64,000 nt of DNA from Fibrobacterota bacterium (GCA_019509785.1 JAEKLQ010000039.1:1-64000); one strand, 5' to 3'; counted from the first letter of the stretch, positions 41,870 through 50,908 are shown. Notes: generated by a model from the sequence alone, not told the origin. Numbers and translations are program-made.

Positions 41870-43881
41870 GCCCACTTTTCGATCATCCCTTTCAGGCTTT
41901 CCGGCCGGTAGGGCTTGCCGAGGAAGTCGTCCATCCCGGCTTCCAGGCATTTCTTGAACTCATCCTGGCTCACGTTGGCGGTGCAGGCGATGATAGGCAT
42001 GCGCGCCGATCCCCCGCCTTCCCGCGCGCGGATGGCCCGGGCGGCGGCGAAGCCGTCCATCACCGGCATCATGCAATCCATCAGCACTAGGTCGAACTCG
42101 CCTTCCCCGCAGAGGCGGCACGCGCATTCCCCGTCCACGGCCAAGGTCACCTCGCATCCCATTTTCCCGAGCAAGCGCATCCCCAGCTTCTGGTTGACGG
42201 GATTGTCTTCGACGAAAAGCACCCTAGGAGCGGGACGGTCCGGGGCCGGAGGCGATTGGGGAGGCCCTGCCACGGGGTCCGCAGCGGCTTCCTTGCCCAG
42301 GCCGGGCGCGATCGGTCCGGCGGCGGGGTCGCTCCCGGCCACGGTCGCCGCATGCGGTTGCGAGGGCGCGGGCGGCAAGGGTAAATCCACCCTGAATGCG
42401 GAACCCGCCCCTGGGCGGCTGTCCACCGCGATGATCCCCCCCATCATGGAAACCAGCCGGGAAGTGATGGCCAGCCCGAGCCCGGTGCCGCCGAACTTGC
42501 GAGAAGTGGAGGAGTCGCCCTGTATGAAGGGCTGGAAGAGGCGGCCAATCTGCTCCGGGTTCATCCCGATCCCGCTGTCTTCCACCGAAAAGCGGAGGCC
42601 TCCGGAGATCTGGGGCGAGGGCATCACGGTCAACCGGACCCAGCCCTTCTGGGTGAATTTGATGGCGTTCCCGATCAGGTTGAACAGGACCTGGCGCAAC
42701 CGCCCCGGATCGCCCCATACGAATCCGCCTTGGCGGGCCTCGACGTTCGCGATCAGTTCGATGCCGCTCTTGAGCGCTTTTTCCCTCAGGATTTCGCATA
42801 CCGACGTCGCGAGCCTCACGGGATCGAAGGGGATTCTCTCGACCTCCATCCGGCCGGCCTCGATCTTGGACAAGTCCAGGATGTCGCTGATGAGGTTGAC
42901 CAGATGTTCTCCGCTATCGAGGAGCACGCCGACCAGCTCCCCTTGCTCGGGCGTGAGACCGGTGTCCTGCAGGAGATGCGCCATGCCCAGCACCCCGTTC
43001 ATGGGGGTGCGGATTTCATGGCTGACCGTGGCCAGGAAGGCGGACTTGGCCAGGGTCGCGGCCTCGGCCTTTTCCTTCGCTTCCAACAAGCTCTCTTGCG
43101 ATTCCTGCAAGGCCTGGTTTTGCGAGGCGAGATCGCTGGTCAGGGTCGCAAGACGCTCTTGGGCGCGGCGTTCCCGGGCGCGGTAATCGAGGATGAAAAG
43201 GAAAGCGGTCATGGCCAGGGCCCCGGCCAGGAACAAGCTGCTCCATTCCGCGTTACGGATCAACCCCAGGCGCGCATCCAGGCTCTTGAGATCCATGTCC
43301 AGGCAAGCGGCCCCTAAGACGCTGCCGGCGGGACCGTTGATGGCGGAGCATCCGCTTTGGAAGGTCCCCCAGGCATCCCGGTAGGGAAACCGATCGGCCC
43401 GGGCGCCTCCCTCGCGCAAGACCTGACGGAGGTTTTCCGATGCCTCGGGATAGGCCTGCATCAAAAAGGAATGATCTTCCACTCCGTCTTTATCCGCGTC
43501 CCCGCGCGGAGTCCCGTCCACCACGAAAACCACGCTGTCCCCCCGCAACCGGCAGGTGTACGCGAAGCGGAAGACCGGATTCCGTTCCCGGAAGGTGTGG
43601 ATCCGTTGGTACAAGGTATCGTAGGCGGGGGAACCTTCCTGCCCGGGACGCGTGAGGGAAGCGAACAGCGCGGTGTCGATAACGGTGGAAAGCGCTATCG
43701 AAGATTGCGTAAGCCATTCTTCCAACTGCGTCCGCATCGCTGCCCCGGCCGTCCGGCCGATGTAGCCGATCGAGACGTAGGAAACCGCGAGGATGAGCCC
43801 TGCCGCGAACAGGCTTTCCCGCAGGGCCTTGCCATCGCGTAGCGAAGCGGCCCAACCGCGGAGTCTGCGCGCCTCTTTCAT
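41854..43881 (-). CDS. Hybrid sensor histidine kinase with C-terminal receiver
   Basis: A 675-residue membrane kinase. TM1 (LFAAGLILAVSYVSIGYIG) and TM2 (LFLAGALAMTAFLFILDY) flank a periplasmic sensor of about 150 residues. A coiled coil leads to HisKA with KSAFLATVSHEIRTPMNGVL (phosphorylated His), then the ATPase with N box NLIGNAIKF and G boxes VEDSGIGM and FGGTGLGLAIT. A Pro/Ala linker joins a receiver with VLFVEDNPVNQ, Asp in LVLMDCMMPVMDG and GKPYRPE. Together with the Hpt and the single receiver nearby it can form a phosphorelay. Ligand unknown. Confidence 0.93.
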   Translation of the reverse strand: MKEARRLRGWAASLRDGKALRESLFAAGLILAVSYVSIGYIGRTAGAAMRTQLEEWLTQSSIALSTVIDTALFASLTRPGQEGSPAYDTLYQRIHTFRERNPVFRFAYTCRLRGDSVVFVVDGTPRGDADKDGVEDHSFLMQAYPEASENLRQVLREGGARADRFPYRDAWGTFQSGCSAINGPAGSVLGAACLDMDLKSLDARLGLIRNAEWSSLFLAGALAMTAFLFILDYRARERRAQERLATLTSDLASQNQALQESQESLLEAKEKAEAATLAKSAFLATVSHEIRTPMNGVLGMAHLLQDTGLTPEQGELVGVLLDSGEHLVNLISDILDLSKIEAGRMEVERIPFDPVRLATSVCEILREKALKSGIELIANVEARQGGFVWGDPGRLRQVLFNLIGNAIKFTQKGWVRLTVMPSPQISGGLRFSVEDSGIGMNPEQIGRLFQPFIQGDSSTSRKFGGTGLGLAITSRLVSMMGGIIAVDSRPGAGSAFRVDLPLPPAPSQPHAATVAGSDPAAGPIAPGLGKEAAADPVAGPPQSPPAPDRPAPRVLFVEDNPVNQKLGMRLLGKMGCEVTLAVDGECACRLCGEGEFDLVLMDCMMPVMDGFAAARAIRAREGGGSARMPIIACTANVSQDEFKKCLEAGMDDFLGKPYRPESLKGMIEKWAYASR

Positions 43882-43918
43882 CCGCCCGCCGGTTGGAGGT
43901 TCATTCGCGACCGCGCCC

Positions 43919-44320
43919 TCAAGCCGGGCTAATCAAGTCATGCCGCCGAAGGTAGCGCAGCACGGAACCCGGTAGATAGGGTTTGATGATGTACCCGTCC
44001 GCTTCATCTCGGAACGATCGCATTACGGTTTGCTTGTCCGCCTGGGTCGTGGCCATCGCGATGGCGCACCGGCTCTCCCCGGCCACCGCCCGGGAGCTTT
44101 CATCGGCGCGGATCTTCCGCAACAATTCGCCGCCGTCCATTCCGGGCATCACGATATCGAGAAGGATCAAGTCGTAAGGAGCGCCCACCGCTAACGCGGA
44201 TTTATAGGCCTGCAAGCCTTCTTCGCCGTCGCAAGCCTGATCGCAGGTACCCAACTTGCGGAGTTCGCGCGTCAGCAGTTTCCGAGAAAGGAAATCGTCG
44301 TCGACGATTAGGATACGCAT
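43919..44320 (-). CDS. Single-domain response regulator
   Basis: A 133-residue CheY-like receiver. Motifs are complete: RILIVDDDFLS (acidic pair), LILLDIVMPGMDG (phospho-Asp) and YIIKPYLPG (Lys). ATG 44320 is preferred over a GTG three bases earlier because of AGGAG spacing. It lies 37 bp upstream of the hybrid kinase on the same strand and is its probable output. Confidence 0.9.
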   Translation of the reverse strand: MRILIVDDDFLSRKLLTRELRKLGTCDQACDGEEGLQAYKSALAVGAPYDLILLDIVMPGMDGGELLRKIRADESSRAVAGESRCAIAMATTQADKQTVMRSFRDEADGYIIKPYLPGSVLRYLRRHDLISPA

Positions 44321-44536
44321 CACTCCTCCGGATCGGCCAGGCGCGCGACATGATCATTATGCGGCCGGGTCGGCGCGAGGTCAACGCTTGTGCGGTTAGG
44401 AGAGGCCGGGGAACTTTCTTACCCGGATTTGCCCGGTTCCCATCCGAATCATGCCATTTCCGATGCTGATTCTATTGTCGCGCCCAGGCGCCAGTGCTAG
44501 AATCCGGTAACCGCCTACCCGCCCAAAAGGAGCGCT

Positions 44537-45010
44537 ATGGGATCGCCTGTCAAGGTCGAGCATATCAATCCCTTCGTGAACGCCACGATGGAAACCTTCA
44601 GAACCATGGTCCACACGGAGGCGACCCCGGGGAAGATCATGCTCGTCTCGGGAAGCCATTTGAAATACGACATCTCCGGCATCATCGGCCTGAGCGGCGG
44701 CGCCAAGGGCACCGTGGCCTTGTCCTTCCCGCGCATAACCGCCCTCAAGGTGGTCTCCGGGTTAATCGGGGAAAAGCAGCTGGCCTTGGACGATACCGTC
44801 AAGGATGCCGTTGGCGAGCTCGCCAACATCGTCGCGGGCGCGGCCAAGAAGGATCTGACGCAATACAAGATCAGCATCTCCCTGCCCACGGTCATCATCG
44901 GCGAGAACCACCAGGTCCAGGGCGGCAAGGAAGTCGTTCCTTTGCTCGTGCCCTTCGAAACCTCTTTCGGCGGTTTCCACCTGGTTGTCGGTTTTACGAG
45001 CGAGATCTGA
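44537..45010 (+). CDS. cheX: CheX-like CheY phosphatase, copy 1
   Basis: A 157-residue protein of the CheC/CheX/FliY phosphatase group. It has HLKYDISGIIGLSGGAKGTV and the catalytic E-x2-N helix DAVGELANIVAGAAKKDL. CheX removes phosphate from CheY. It is the first of three + strand genes (cheX, cheX, CheY-like) separated by 3 and 29 bp. Confidence 0.88.
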   Translation: MGSPVKVEHINPFVNATMETFRTMVHTEATPGKIMLVSGSHLKYDISGIIGLSGGAKGTVALSFPRITALKVVSGLIGEKQLALDDTVKDAVGELANIVAGAAKKDLTQYKISISLPTVIIGENHQVQGGKEVVPLLVPFETSFGGFHLVVGFTSEI

Positions 45011-45013
45011 AAC

Positions 45014-45484
45014 ATGCCCATATCCATCCGCGCCGAGCACGTCAATCCCTTCATCCTCTCCAACCTCGAGACCTTCGTCAAGATGGTCGGCATCGAGGCC
45101 AAGCCCGGCAAGCCCATCCTCAAGCAGGACGCCCGCCTCGACTACGATATCTCCGGCATCATCGGCCTTTCGGGCAAGGTGATCGGGACCGTTTCCCTCA
45201 GCTTTCCCGAAGCCACCGCCTTGGCGGTGTGCAATAAGTTCATGTCCGCCAATCTCAAGGTGATGAACGCGGAGATCCTGGATGCGGTGGGCGAGCTCAT
45301 CAACATCGTCGCCGGCAACGCCAAGAAGGGCCTGACGGAATTCAACATCGAGATATCCCTTCCCAGCGTCATCGTCGGCAAGAACCATCGCATCGTCGAA
45401 CCCAAGGGCTCCGTGGGATTCGTCATCCCCTTCGCAAGCGCCCTCGGGAGTTTCCACATGGCCGTGAGCCTGAAGCCGGCCTGA
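45014..45484 (+). CDS. cheX: CheX-like CheY phosphatase, copy 2
   Basis: A 156-residue paralogue of the preceding gene. It shares the ISGIIGLSGKVIGTVSLSFP core and the E-x2-N helix DAVGELINIVAGNAKKGL, so both copies keep the catalytic residues. CheX proteins work as dimers, so a heterodimer of the two products is conceivable. No motility genes are nearby. Confidence 0.88.
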   Translation: MPISIRAEHVNPFILSNLETFVKMVGIEAKPGKPILKQDARLDYDISGIIGLSGKVIGTVSLSFPEATALAVCNKFMSANLKVMNAEILDAVGELINIVAGNAKKGLTEFNIEISLPSVIVGKNHRIVEPKGSVGFVIPFASALGSFHMAVSLKPA

Positions 45485-45513
45485 AACCAATCACGCATCG
45501 CAGAGGTCACATC

Positions 45514-45879
45514 ATGAAAATCCTGCTCGTCGACGACTCCACCACCATGCGCCGCATCCAGAAGAACACGCTCGAGAAGCTCGGCCATACCGACGTCACC
45601 GAGGCCGGGGACGGCGCCGAGGCCATCGCGAAGCTGCAGGGCGGCGGCTTTGAACTGGTCCTGATGGATTGGAACATGCCCAACATGACCGGCATCGAAG
45701 CCTTGAAGAAGATCAAGGCGGATCCGGCCCTCAAAAGCGTGCCCGTGATAATGGTGACCTCGGAGTCGGAGAAAACCCGCATCCTCGAAGCCATCCAGAG
45801 CGGAGCGGCCAATTACGTGGTGAAGCCCTTCCAGCCCGAGACCTTGGCCGAGAAAATCGCTTCGTCAGTGAAGAAATAA
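45514..45879 (+). CDS. cheY: CheY-like response regulator
   Basis: A 121-residue receiver with KILLVDDSTTMRRI, phospho-Asp in LVLMDWNMPNMTG, Thr in VTSESEK and Lys in YVVKPFQPE. This sequence style is close to CheY of chemotaxis systems. Position 29 bp after the two CheX genes makes it their likely substrate. Confidence 0.92.
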   Translation: MKILLVDDSTTMRRIQKNTLEKLGHTDVTEAGDGAEAIAKLQGGGFELVLMDWNMPNMTGIEALKKIKADPALKSVPVIMVTSESEKTRILEAIQSGAANYVVKPFQPETLAEKIASSVKK

Positions 45880-45882
45880 GGG

Positions 45883-46314
45883 TTAGGCGCGAAACTCCCG
45901 CGCCAGCGACCAGGATTCCTGGCGGGATCTTTCCGGCGGCCCGATCAGCGCATCCACCAGATTGAGCAAGGCTTTGGGGCTGAACGGTTTCGCGAGGAAG
46001 CCCGACTCCGGATGCTTCAGAGCGTCGGCGACGCGCTCGGCCAGGCTACGGAACGGGGTCAGGTATAAAACCTTCATCGCTCCGTATTGCCCGCCCGCGG
46101 CCTCCAGCAGGACCGGCCGCGATGCCGTGCCGCATTGTTCCATGATCAATAGGCGAATCCCGGAGTAGCCGGCGCGGAGCAGGCGCACGGCTTCGTTTTC
46201 GCTGGCGACCGCCAGAGCCCCGTATCCGGCATGCTTCAAAATGGACGGGATGAGGCTCCGGATGGACCTGTTCTCATGGATCGACAATACGAAAGGGGTT
46301 TCGATGATCGCCAT
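45883..46314 (-). CDS. Degenerate receiver-domain protein
   Basis: A 143-residue receiver-like protein converging on cheY with 3 bp between stops. The fold is recognisable (FVLSIHENRSIRSLIPSILK, FLAKPFSPKALLNLVDALI), but the acidic pair is replaced by HE and the phospho-Asp position reads LLIMEQCG, with Glu. The Thr (VLYLTPF) and Lys are kept. It probably acts without phosphorylation or as a permanently active mimic. Confidence 0.75.
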   Translation of the reverse strand: MAIIETPFVLSIHENRSIRSLIPSILKHAGYGALAVASENEAVRLLRAGYSGIRLLIMEQCGTASRPVLLEAAGGQYGAMKVLYLTPFRSLAERVADALKHPESGFLAKPFSPKALLNLVDALIGPPERSRQESWSLAREFRA

Positions 46315-46407
46315 TGATGGGAAGATACGGGCCCGTACGGCCGAAGCAAGGAGAAAAACGGACGGTAATAGGTTAGGCAGGGGCGAGCCTGCTTAAGAAT
46401 CCGCTGC

Positions 46408-47679
46408 TCAGCTTAGGAAAGCGCGATCGGCCGCAAGGCTGTCGCATAGCGAAGCGTACGCGCTCCGCAAACGCTCCGGGTCCGGAGCGGATCCCGCGGC
46501 GCGCAAAAGGCGCTCGGCAAGGGATCCCTGCTCGAGGATCAAATTCAAGCGGGGGTACAGGGCCGCATCCGCGCCGTTCAGGCCGTCGGCGGGGAAGAGC
46601 CGCGGAGTCAGGGCCCGCAGGAACGCGCCCGCCGTGGGCTGAGGTTCCAGGCCGAAGGCGCTAAAAGGGAATCCGTCGGGCAAGGCCGCTCCGCCGCCGC
46701 TGCGGGCCGCCTCCAGGAAGACCGCCTTCAATAATCCGGGCGGAGCCTTGCGATGGAGCGCGGCAAGATCGCCCCCGTTCTCGATCATATGCTGCAATGC
46801 CCGCGCGGCCCAGCGGCACACCGCCAGATCCGCGGTCGGCCCCTCCTGGCTGTCCAGGCAGCGGATCTCGATGGACCCGCGCGAGAAACGCGCGATGGCC
46901 GCGCGCGAGTTGAGCCATTCCTCCTGCAAGAGGCCGTCCGGATCGTGCGGGGCGATGGCGCGGAACATGGGCTGCAATATCCGATCGCGGTATTCGGACT
47001 CGCTTTCCGCCGGCTCCGGCACGATGCCGCCGATGATCTGGGGAAGGCGCTTCTGGTTGCCCACGTAATGGGACAAACGTCCGCTCAGCCAACCATGATG
47101 GGCGCCGTCGTGGAAAGGGCTCGACGCCGCCAGGGCGGGAAGTACGGGCAACAGCAGGCTGATGGCGCTGTGCAGGCGCGCGAATTCGGCGTCGCCGCGG
47201 AAAGGCAGGTTCAGGTGCACGCTCTGGATGTTGAACCAGCCATGCCCGCGCACCCCGAAAACGCGGTCGAAGGCGGCATAGATGGCGTTGTCCTCGTGCA
47301 TCCACAAGCCCGATTCGCGGGCCGGATCCATGAAGGGGTGCATGCCGCCGGGCATGAGGCGGCAGCCCCAGCCTCGCAAGGCGCCATCGGCCGCGCGCAC
47401 GGCGGCGGCGAAGTCCCCGGCCTGCGCGGCCAGGTCCGTCGCGGGCCGCCGGAGTTTCAGCTCCAGCACGTGGGCGGCCAGTTCGTTGTCGGCCTCGACA
47501 TTGCCTGCGGCGGGATGGGCGTCCGGGTCGCCCCCCAGCGCCTCCAGGAGCCGATCGGCGGAAGCGTCCACCGCCAAGCCGTTCCGGCGGACGATGGCGT
47601 ATTCGATCTCCACGCCGTAGACCTGGAAGAGGGACCAAGATTTAGGCTCCTCGCTAGGAGTTCGCTGGGCGAACTCCAC
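46408..47679 (-). CDS. GCS2-family (YbdK-like) carboxylate-amine ligase
   Basis: A 423-residue ATP-dependent glutamate-cysteine-ligase-like enzyme. It starts its conserved part with FQVYGVEIEYAIVRRNGL and has NVEADNELAAHVLELKLRRP, LMPGGMHPFMDP, FNIQSVHLNLPF and RGSIEIRCLDSQEGPTADLA, standard for the GCS2 group. Such enzymes couple a carboxylate to an amine, often building small peptides. It is last of a minus-strand set with a C39-like peptidase and an ATP-grasp ligase. The first canonical start in frame is GTG 47679, but the frame stays open further upstream through a Pro/Ala/Glu-rich stretch. Confidence 0.85.
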   Translation of the reverse strand: MEFAQRTPSEEPKSWSLFQVYGVEIEYAIVRRNGLAVDASADRLLEALGGDPDAHPAAGNVEADNELAAHVLELKLRRPATDLAAQAGDFAAAVRAADGALRGWGCRLMPGGMHPFMDPARESGLWMHEDNAIYAAFDRVFGVRGHGWFNIQSVHLNLPFRGDAEFARLHSAISLLLPVLPALAASSPFHDGAHHGWLSGRLSHYVGNQKRLPQIIGGIVPEPAESESEYRDRILQPMFRAIAPHDPDGLLQEEWLNSRAAIARFSRGSIEIRCLDSQEGPTADLAVCRWAARALQHMIENGGDLAALHRKAPPGLLKAVFLEAARSGGGAALPDGFPFSAFGLEPQPTAGAFLRALTPRLFPADGLNGADAALYPRLNLILEQGSLAERLLRAAGSAPDPERLRSAYASLCDSLAADRAFLS

Positions 47680-47680
47680 G

Positions 47681-47743
47681 CTCGTCGCATTTGAATGGGC
47701 CGGCTCCTCGCTCCTCGTCGCATTTGAAGGGGTCGGCTCCTCG
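47681..47743. repeat. 33-bp tandem repeat upstream of the GCS2-family gene
   Basis: Two nearly identical units (47681-47713 and 47714-47743) beginning CTCGTCGCATTTGAA. On the minus strand in the GCS2 frame they spell two 11-residue units, EEPTPSNATRS and EEPAHSNATSV. A perfect 8-bp hairpin (GGAGTTCG/CGAACTCC, 47659-47679) abuts them and covers the GTG start. Confidence 0.75.
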
Positions 47744-47852
47744 CCGGGATTCTGATCAAAGGGAGCGGCACCGGACGCGGCGGGGGGCGCCGGTTCGGGT
47801 TCGGGGGCGGCTGGGACGGACCCGCCTAAGCCCCGGGCATCAAAGCGGGCGT

Positions 47853-49370
47853 TTATCGAACCACCTGCAGGTTGAGGAGCTTGACGATCTCGGCGGGCAT
47901 GGCCGGCTCGCGGTCCTTGCGCGCCTTCAGCTTATCGATGCGGTTGGCGAACTCCTCCATAATCGTGTTATAGAGGCGATCCTTGAGCACCTGATCCTCC
48001 ACGCCCACGTCGATGTTGGGGTTGTCGTTCACTTCCACCACGTAGGGCTTCTTGCCCACCACCTTGATGTCCACCCCGTACAGCCCGTCGCCGATGAGCC
48101 GGGCCGCGCGCAAGGCGGTATTGATGATGAGCGGCTGCACGTGCTCGACCGGATAGGTCAGATGGGCCCCGTCCTTGGCGTCGTCCTTATGGTTGATGAT
48201 CTGCCAGTGGTTGCGCGACATGAAATATTTGCAAGCGAAAAGCGCCTTGCCGTTGAATACTCCGACGCGCCAGTCGAACTCGGTGGGCATATACTCTTGC
48301 GCGATGATGTAATCGGAACGCTTGAAATACTCCTTGCACGTCGCCGCCAATTCGCCCGGATCTTCCACCTTCACCACGCCCCGCGAGAACGACCCGTCGG
48401 GGATCTTGATGATGATGGGGAATGAGAAATGCTCGTAGATCTGGCCCAGGTTGTCCTCGGACAGGATGAAGGTTTTCGGGCGCGGGATGCCTTCCCGCTT
48501 GAACAGCTCGTTCAGGAAGATTTTATTCGTGCAGTACAATATCGATTTTGGATCGTCGATAACCACGATCTTTTCCTTCTCCGCCTTCTTGGCGAAGCGG
48601 AAGGTGTGGTGGTCGATGGCCGTGGTTTCGCGGATGAATAGACCGTCGAATTCCGGCAGATGCGCGAAATCCTTCTTCTCGATGACTTCCACGTCCAGGC
48701 CGTTGTGCTTGCCGGCCTTGATGAATTTCTGGATGGCCGCGTCGTCCGAAGGGGAGAACCGTTCGTTCGGATTGTAGAGGATGGCCAAATCGTAGCGGGC
48801 CGAATTGTTGAGCCGCTTGATGCCCCACCGGTTGATGGAGAATTCGGACAAGGCCTCCAGGAACACCCCCAGGTGCGACTCGGGGATGGAGTTGATGGAC
48901 ATGGAGCGGATGGAGGTGAGGATCCAGTGTTTCTCGCGGCGGAAATAGACCTTGAAGAAGGGGCAAGGGAACAGGTTGAAGAACATGCGCGAGATCTTCT
49001 CGTATTTCTTGGACGCGTTCTTCCCGAAATACACCGACAGCTCGTATTTGTTGTCCGAGATGTTGGCCAGATCCTTCTGGATCTGCGCGTTCAGATCGTC
49101 GGTCTCGATGAGGTAGAATTCCTTCTTCGAGAGCGCCTGCATGGTGGAGATGTTGGGCAGCACCTTATGGCCGCGCGCCTCCGCCACCAGCGAAACGTAA
49201 TACCCCGATCCGAGGTAGCCGTAATTGCTGGCCAGGTTGATGATCTTCAATGGCCGCACGTCCTGCCATTCGGGGGCGAAGAGGTAATCCTCCACGCTCA
49301 CGAATTCGATCTGCGGGACCCGTTTCTTCCAGTGGCGGGGATTCTCCACCACGCATATGTTCCTGATCAT
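47853..49370 (-). CDS. RimK-type ATP-grasp ligase with RLAN N-terminal domain
   Basis: A 505-residue ligase. Residues 1-170 match the RLAN domain that precedes some RimK-like enzymes (LKIINLASNYGYLGSGYYVSL, SRMFFNLFPCPFFKVYF). The ATP-grasp part has LFIRETTAIDHHTFRFAKKA, IVVIDDPKSILYCTNKIFL, FPIIIKIPDGSFSRGVVKVE, EYMPTEFDWRVGVFNGKALF and the metal site LYGVDIKVVGKKPYVVEVND. These enzymes form amide bonds by acyl-phosphate chemistry. It starts 4 bp after the C39-like gene, so the pair is coupled. Confidence 0.92.
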   Translation of the reverse strand: MIRNICVVENPRHWKKRVPQIEFVSVEDYLFAPEWQDVRPLKIINLASNYGYLGSGYYVSLVAEARGHKVLPNISTMQALSKKEFYLIETDDLNAQIQKDLANISDNKYELSVYFGKNASKKYEKISRMFFNLFPCPFFKVYFRREKHWILTSIRSMSINSIPESHLGVFLEALSEFSINRWGIKRLNNSARYDLAILYNPNERFSPSDDAAIQKFIKAGKHNGLDVEVIEKKDFAHLPEFDGLFIRETTAIDHHTFRFAKKAEKEKIVVIDDPKSILYCTNKIFLNELFKREGIPRPKTFILSEDNLGQIYEHFSFPIIIKIPDGSFSRGVVKVEDPGELAATCKEYFKRSDYIIAQEYMPTEFDWRVGVFNGKALFACKYFMSRNHWQIINHKDDAKDGAHLTYPVEHVQPLIINTALRAARLIGDGLYGVDIKVVGKKPYVVEVNDNPNIDVGVEDQVLKDRLYNTIMEEFANRIDKLKARKDREPAMPAEIVKLLNLQVVR

Positions 49371-49374
49371 GGCC

Positions 49375-50067
49375 TTATCTCTTTGCTATGGCTAAGAGGT
49401 TTTCGTCGTAAGTGAGTATGCCGAGCATTACCGCGTTGCTGAACTTCACGAAGGGCAGGCGGTAGGTGCCCGTATCCGAAAAGGGATTCTTGCGCAGGGG
49501 ATCCTGGATGGTGACCATGCGCGTATGCGGATCCCACGCGTTCACCACCACGAAATGCCCCACGGGATGGCCCGCGACATCGTCTTCCAGGTTGTCGTGG
49601 GTTTCCCGGGACTGCTGGTAGAGATAGGTCGCGGAAAGACCGCAAATGACCGGCTTATGCGACCGGAATAGGCGGCCCATCAGATCCTCGTCCAGATCGT
49701 CGAAGCGAACCTTGCCGCCTTTTTTGAGGAAGTCCTGGTAAAAGCGGATCACTTCCTTCTGCTTCACGCTGCGCACCCGGCTTTGGCGAAGCCGTAGCTT
49801 TTGCGACAGGTCCTTGGACGGCAGATCCTTCCAGGTGGGATCGAAGATTTTCAGGTTGTAGGTGTAGATTTCGGCGTCGTAGCCGTGGGCGAGGGCATGC
49901 CGGGCCAGGTTCACGGCCACAGTGCCACCCGTGCGCCAATGTTCGATTTCGTGCTTGAGCGTGGCCAGGGATGTGGGATGCGCGTAGTAGTCGTAAATCG
50001 CTTTAAGGCAAGTGATGCCGCAACTCTCGTCGTCGGGCTGCTGGGTAACATGGAGGTCGAGCTTCAT
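49375..50067 (-). CDS. C39-like cysteine peptidase domain protein
   Basis: A 230-residue protein starting MKLDLHVTQQPDDESCGITC, where the Gln and Cys (DESCGITCLKAIYDYY) are those of papain-like C39 peptidases. The His/Asp region is GHPVGHFVVVNAWDPHTRMVTIQDP. No signal peptide or transporter domain is present, so it is cytosolic. Placed with the RLAN ATP-grasp and GCS2-type ligases it may process a peptide made by them. It could also act as a transferase. Confidence 0.85.
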   Translation of the reverse strand: MKLDLHVTQQPDDESCGITCLKAIYDYYAHPTSLATLKHEIEHWRTGGTVAVNLARHALAHGYDAEIYTYNLKIFDPTWKDLPSKDLSQKLRLRQSRVRSVKQKEVIRFYQDFLKKGGKVRFDDLDEDLMGRLFRSHKPVICGLSATYLYQQSRETHDNLEDDVAGHPVGHFVVVNAWDPHTRMVTIQDPLRKNPFSDTGTYRLPFVKFSNAVMLGILTYDENLLAIAKR

Positions 50068-50140
50068 CGGAACAGGCAATCCCCGTACCAAGGGCTGCGC
50101 GCGGCCCCGCTCTTCGCCCGCGCTCTGTCGGCGACCTGAA

Positions 50141-50908
50141 TCATTGCCCTTGCAACGCTCCCTGGATCATCTTCTTCATCTGCTCGATCTGCTCAGGCGT
50201 AGGCTGGGACGTTCCCGCCCCGGCGAGATCGGATTGGGCGTACCCCGTGGGCACCGAGAACATGGAGGTCGGCACCGTCCGACGTTCGATTTTCCGGACC
50301 TCGGTGGTGACGCGCTGGCCGTCCCGCACCACGATGCAGCGCATGGGCAGGCCCGACTTGCCGGCCGCGTCCAGGGCGCGGAAGGCGTCGGCCGCGCCGA
50401 ATTGCGGATTGGCCTGCTGCAGCTTGCGCAGCACGCCGTAGACGTCCGGCAGTTCCTGGGTGACCCATGCGTCCACCAATTCATGCGGCCGGGTCAAGGT
50501 CAGGTGGGTGCAGGCATAGCCGAGCAGCTTCTCCTTGCCCACTTCCTTGAGGGTATACTTCCCCCCGGCGGAATCGGCCCCGGGCGCGTCCGTGAGATCG
50601 ATCACGCTATAGGATTTCATGGCATCGTTGACGAGGGTGGCCTTGCGCGGCGCCTTGGCATCCAGCAGCACGGCCATGCGGAGGGGCGTGGGCAGGGGAT
50701 TCATCGTGATCGCCAAGTCGAGCTTGGCGCGCTCCCCCGCCATCCACAGGCGCAAATCGCCGCCCCCGCTTTCCATGGTGAGCTTGAGATCGATCGCGCC
50801 TTCGAAGGGCCCCGCGCCGGCGCCTTTCGCTGCGGCCATGGCACGGCCGCCGGCCGCCAATAGGAAAAGGAAGAGGAAGGTGGGAAGGATCGGAAGGCGT
50901 TTAGGCAT
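50141..50908 (-). CDS. DUF4412-like secreted protein
   Basis: A 255-residue exported protein (signal LFLFLLAAGGRAMA). It shows the DUF4412 pattern: GAIDLKLTMESGGGDLRLWM, KSYSVIDLTDAPG, LGYACTHLTLTRPHELVDAW and PTSMFSVPTGYAQ. The family forms periplasmic beta-rich domains of unknown role. It is 73 bp upstream of the C39-like gene and may be transcribed with it. Confidence 0.75.
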   Translation of the reverse strand: MPKRLPILPTFLFLFLLAAGGRAMAAAKGAGAGPFEGAIDLKLTMESGGGDLRLWMAGERAKLDLAITMNPLPTPLRMAVLLDAKAPRKATLVNDAMKSYSVIDLTDAPGADSAGGKYTLKEVGKEKLLGYACTHLTLTRPHELVDAWVTQELPDVYGVLRKLQQANPQFGAADAFRALDAAGKSGLPMRCIVVRDGQRVTTEVRKIERRTVPTSMFSVPTGYAQSDLAGAGTSQPTPEQIEQMKKMIQGALQGQ

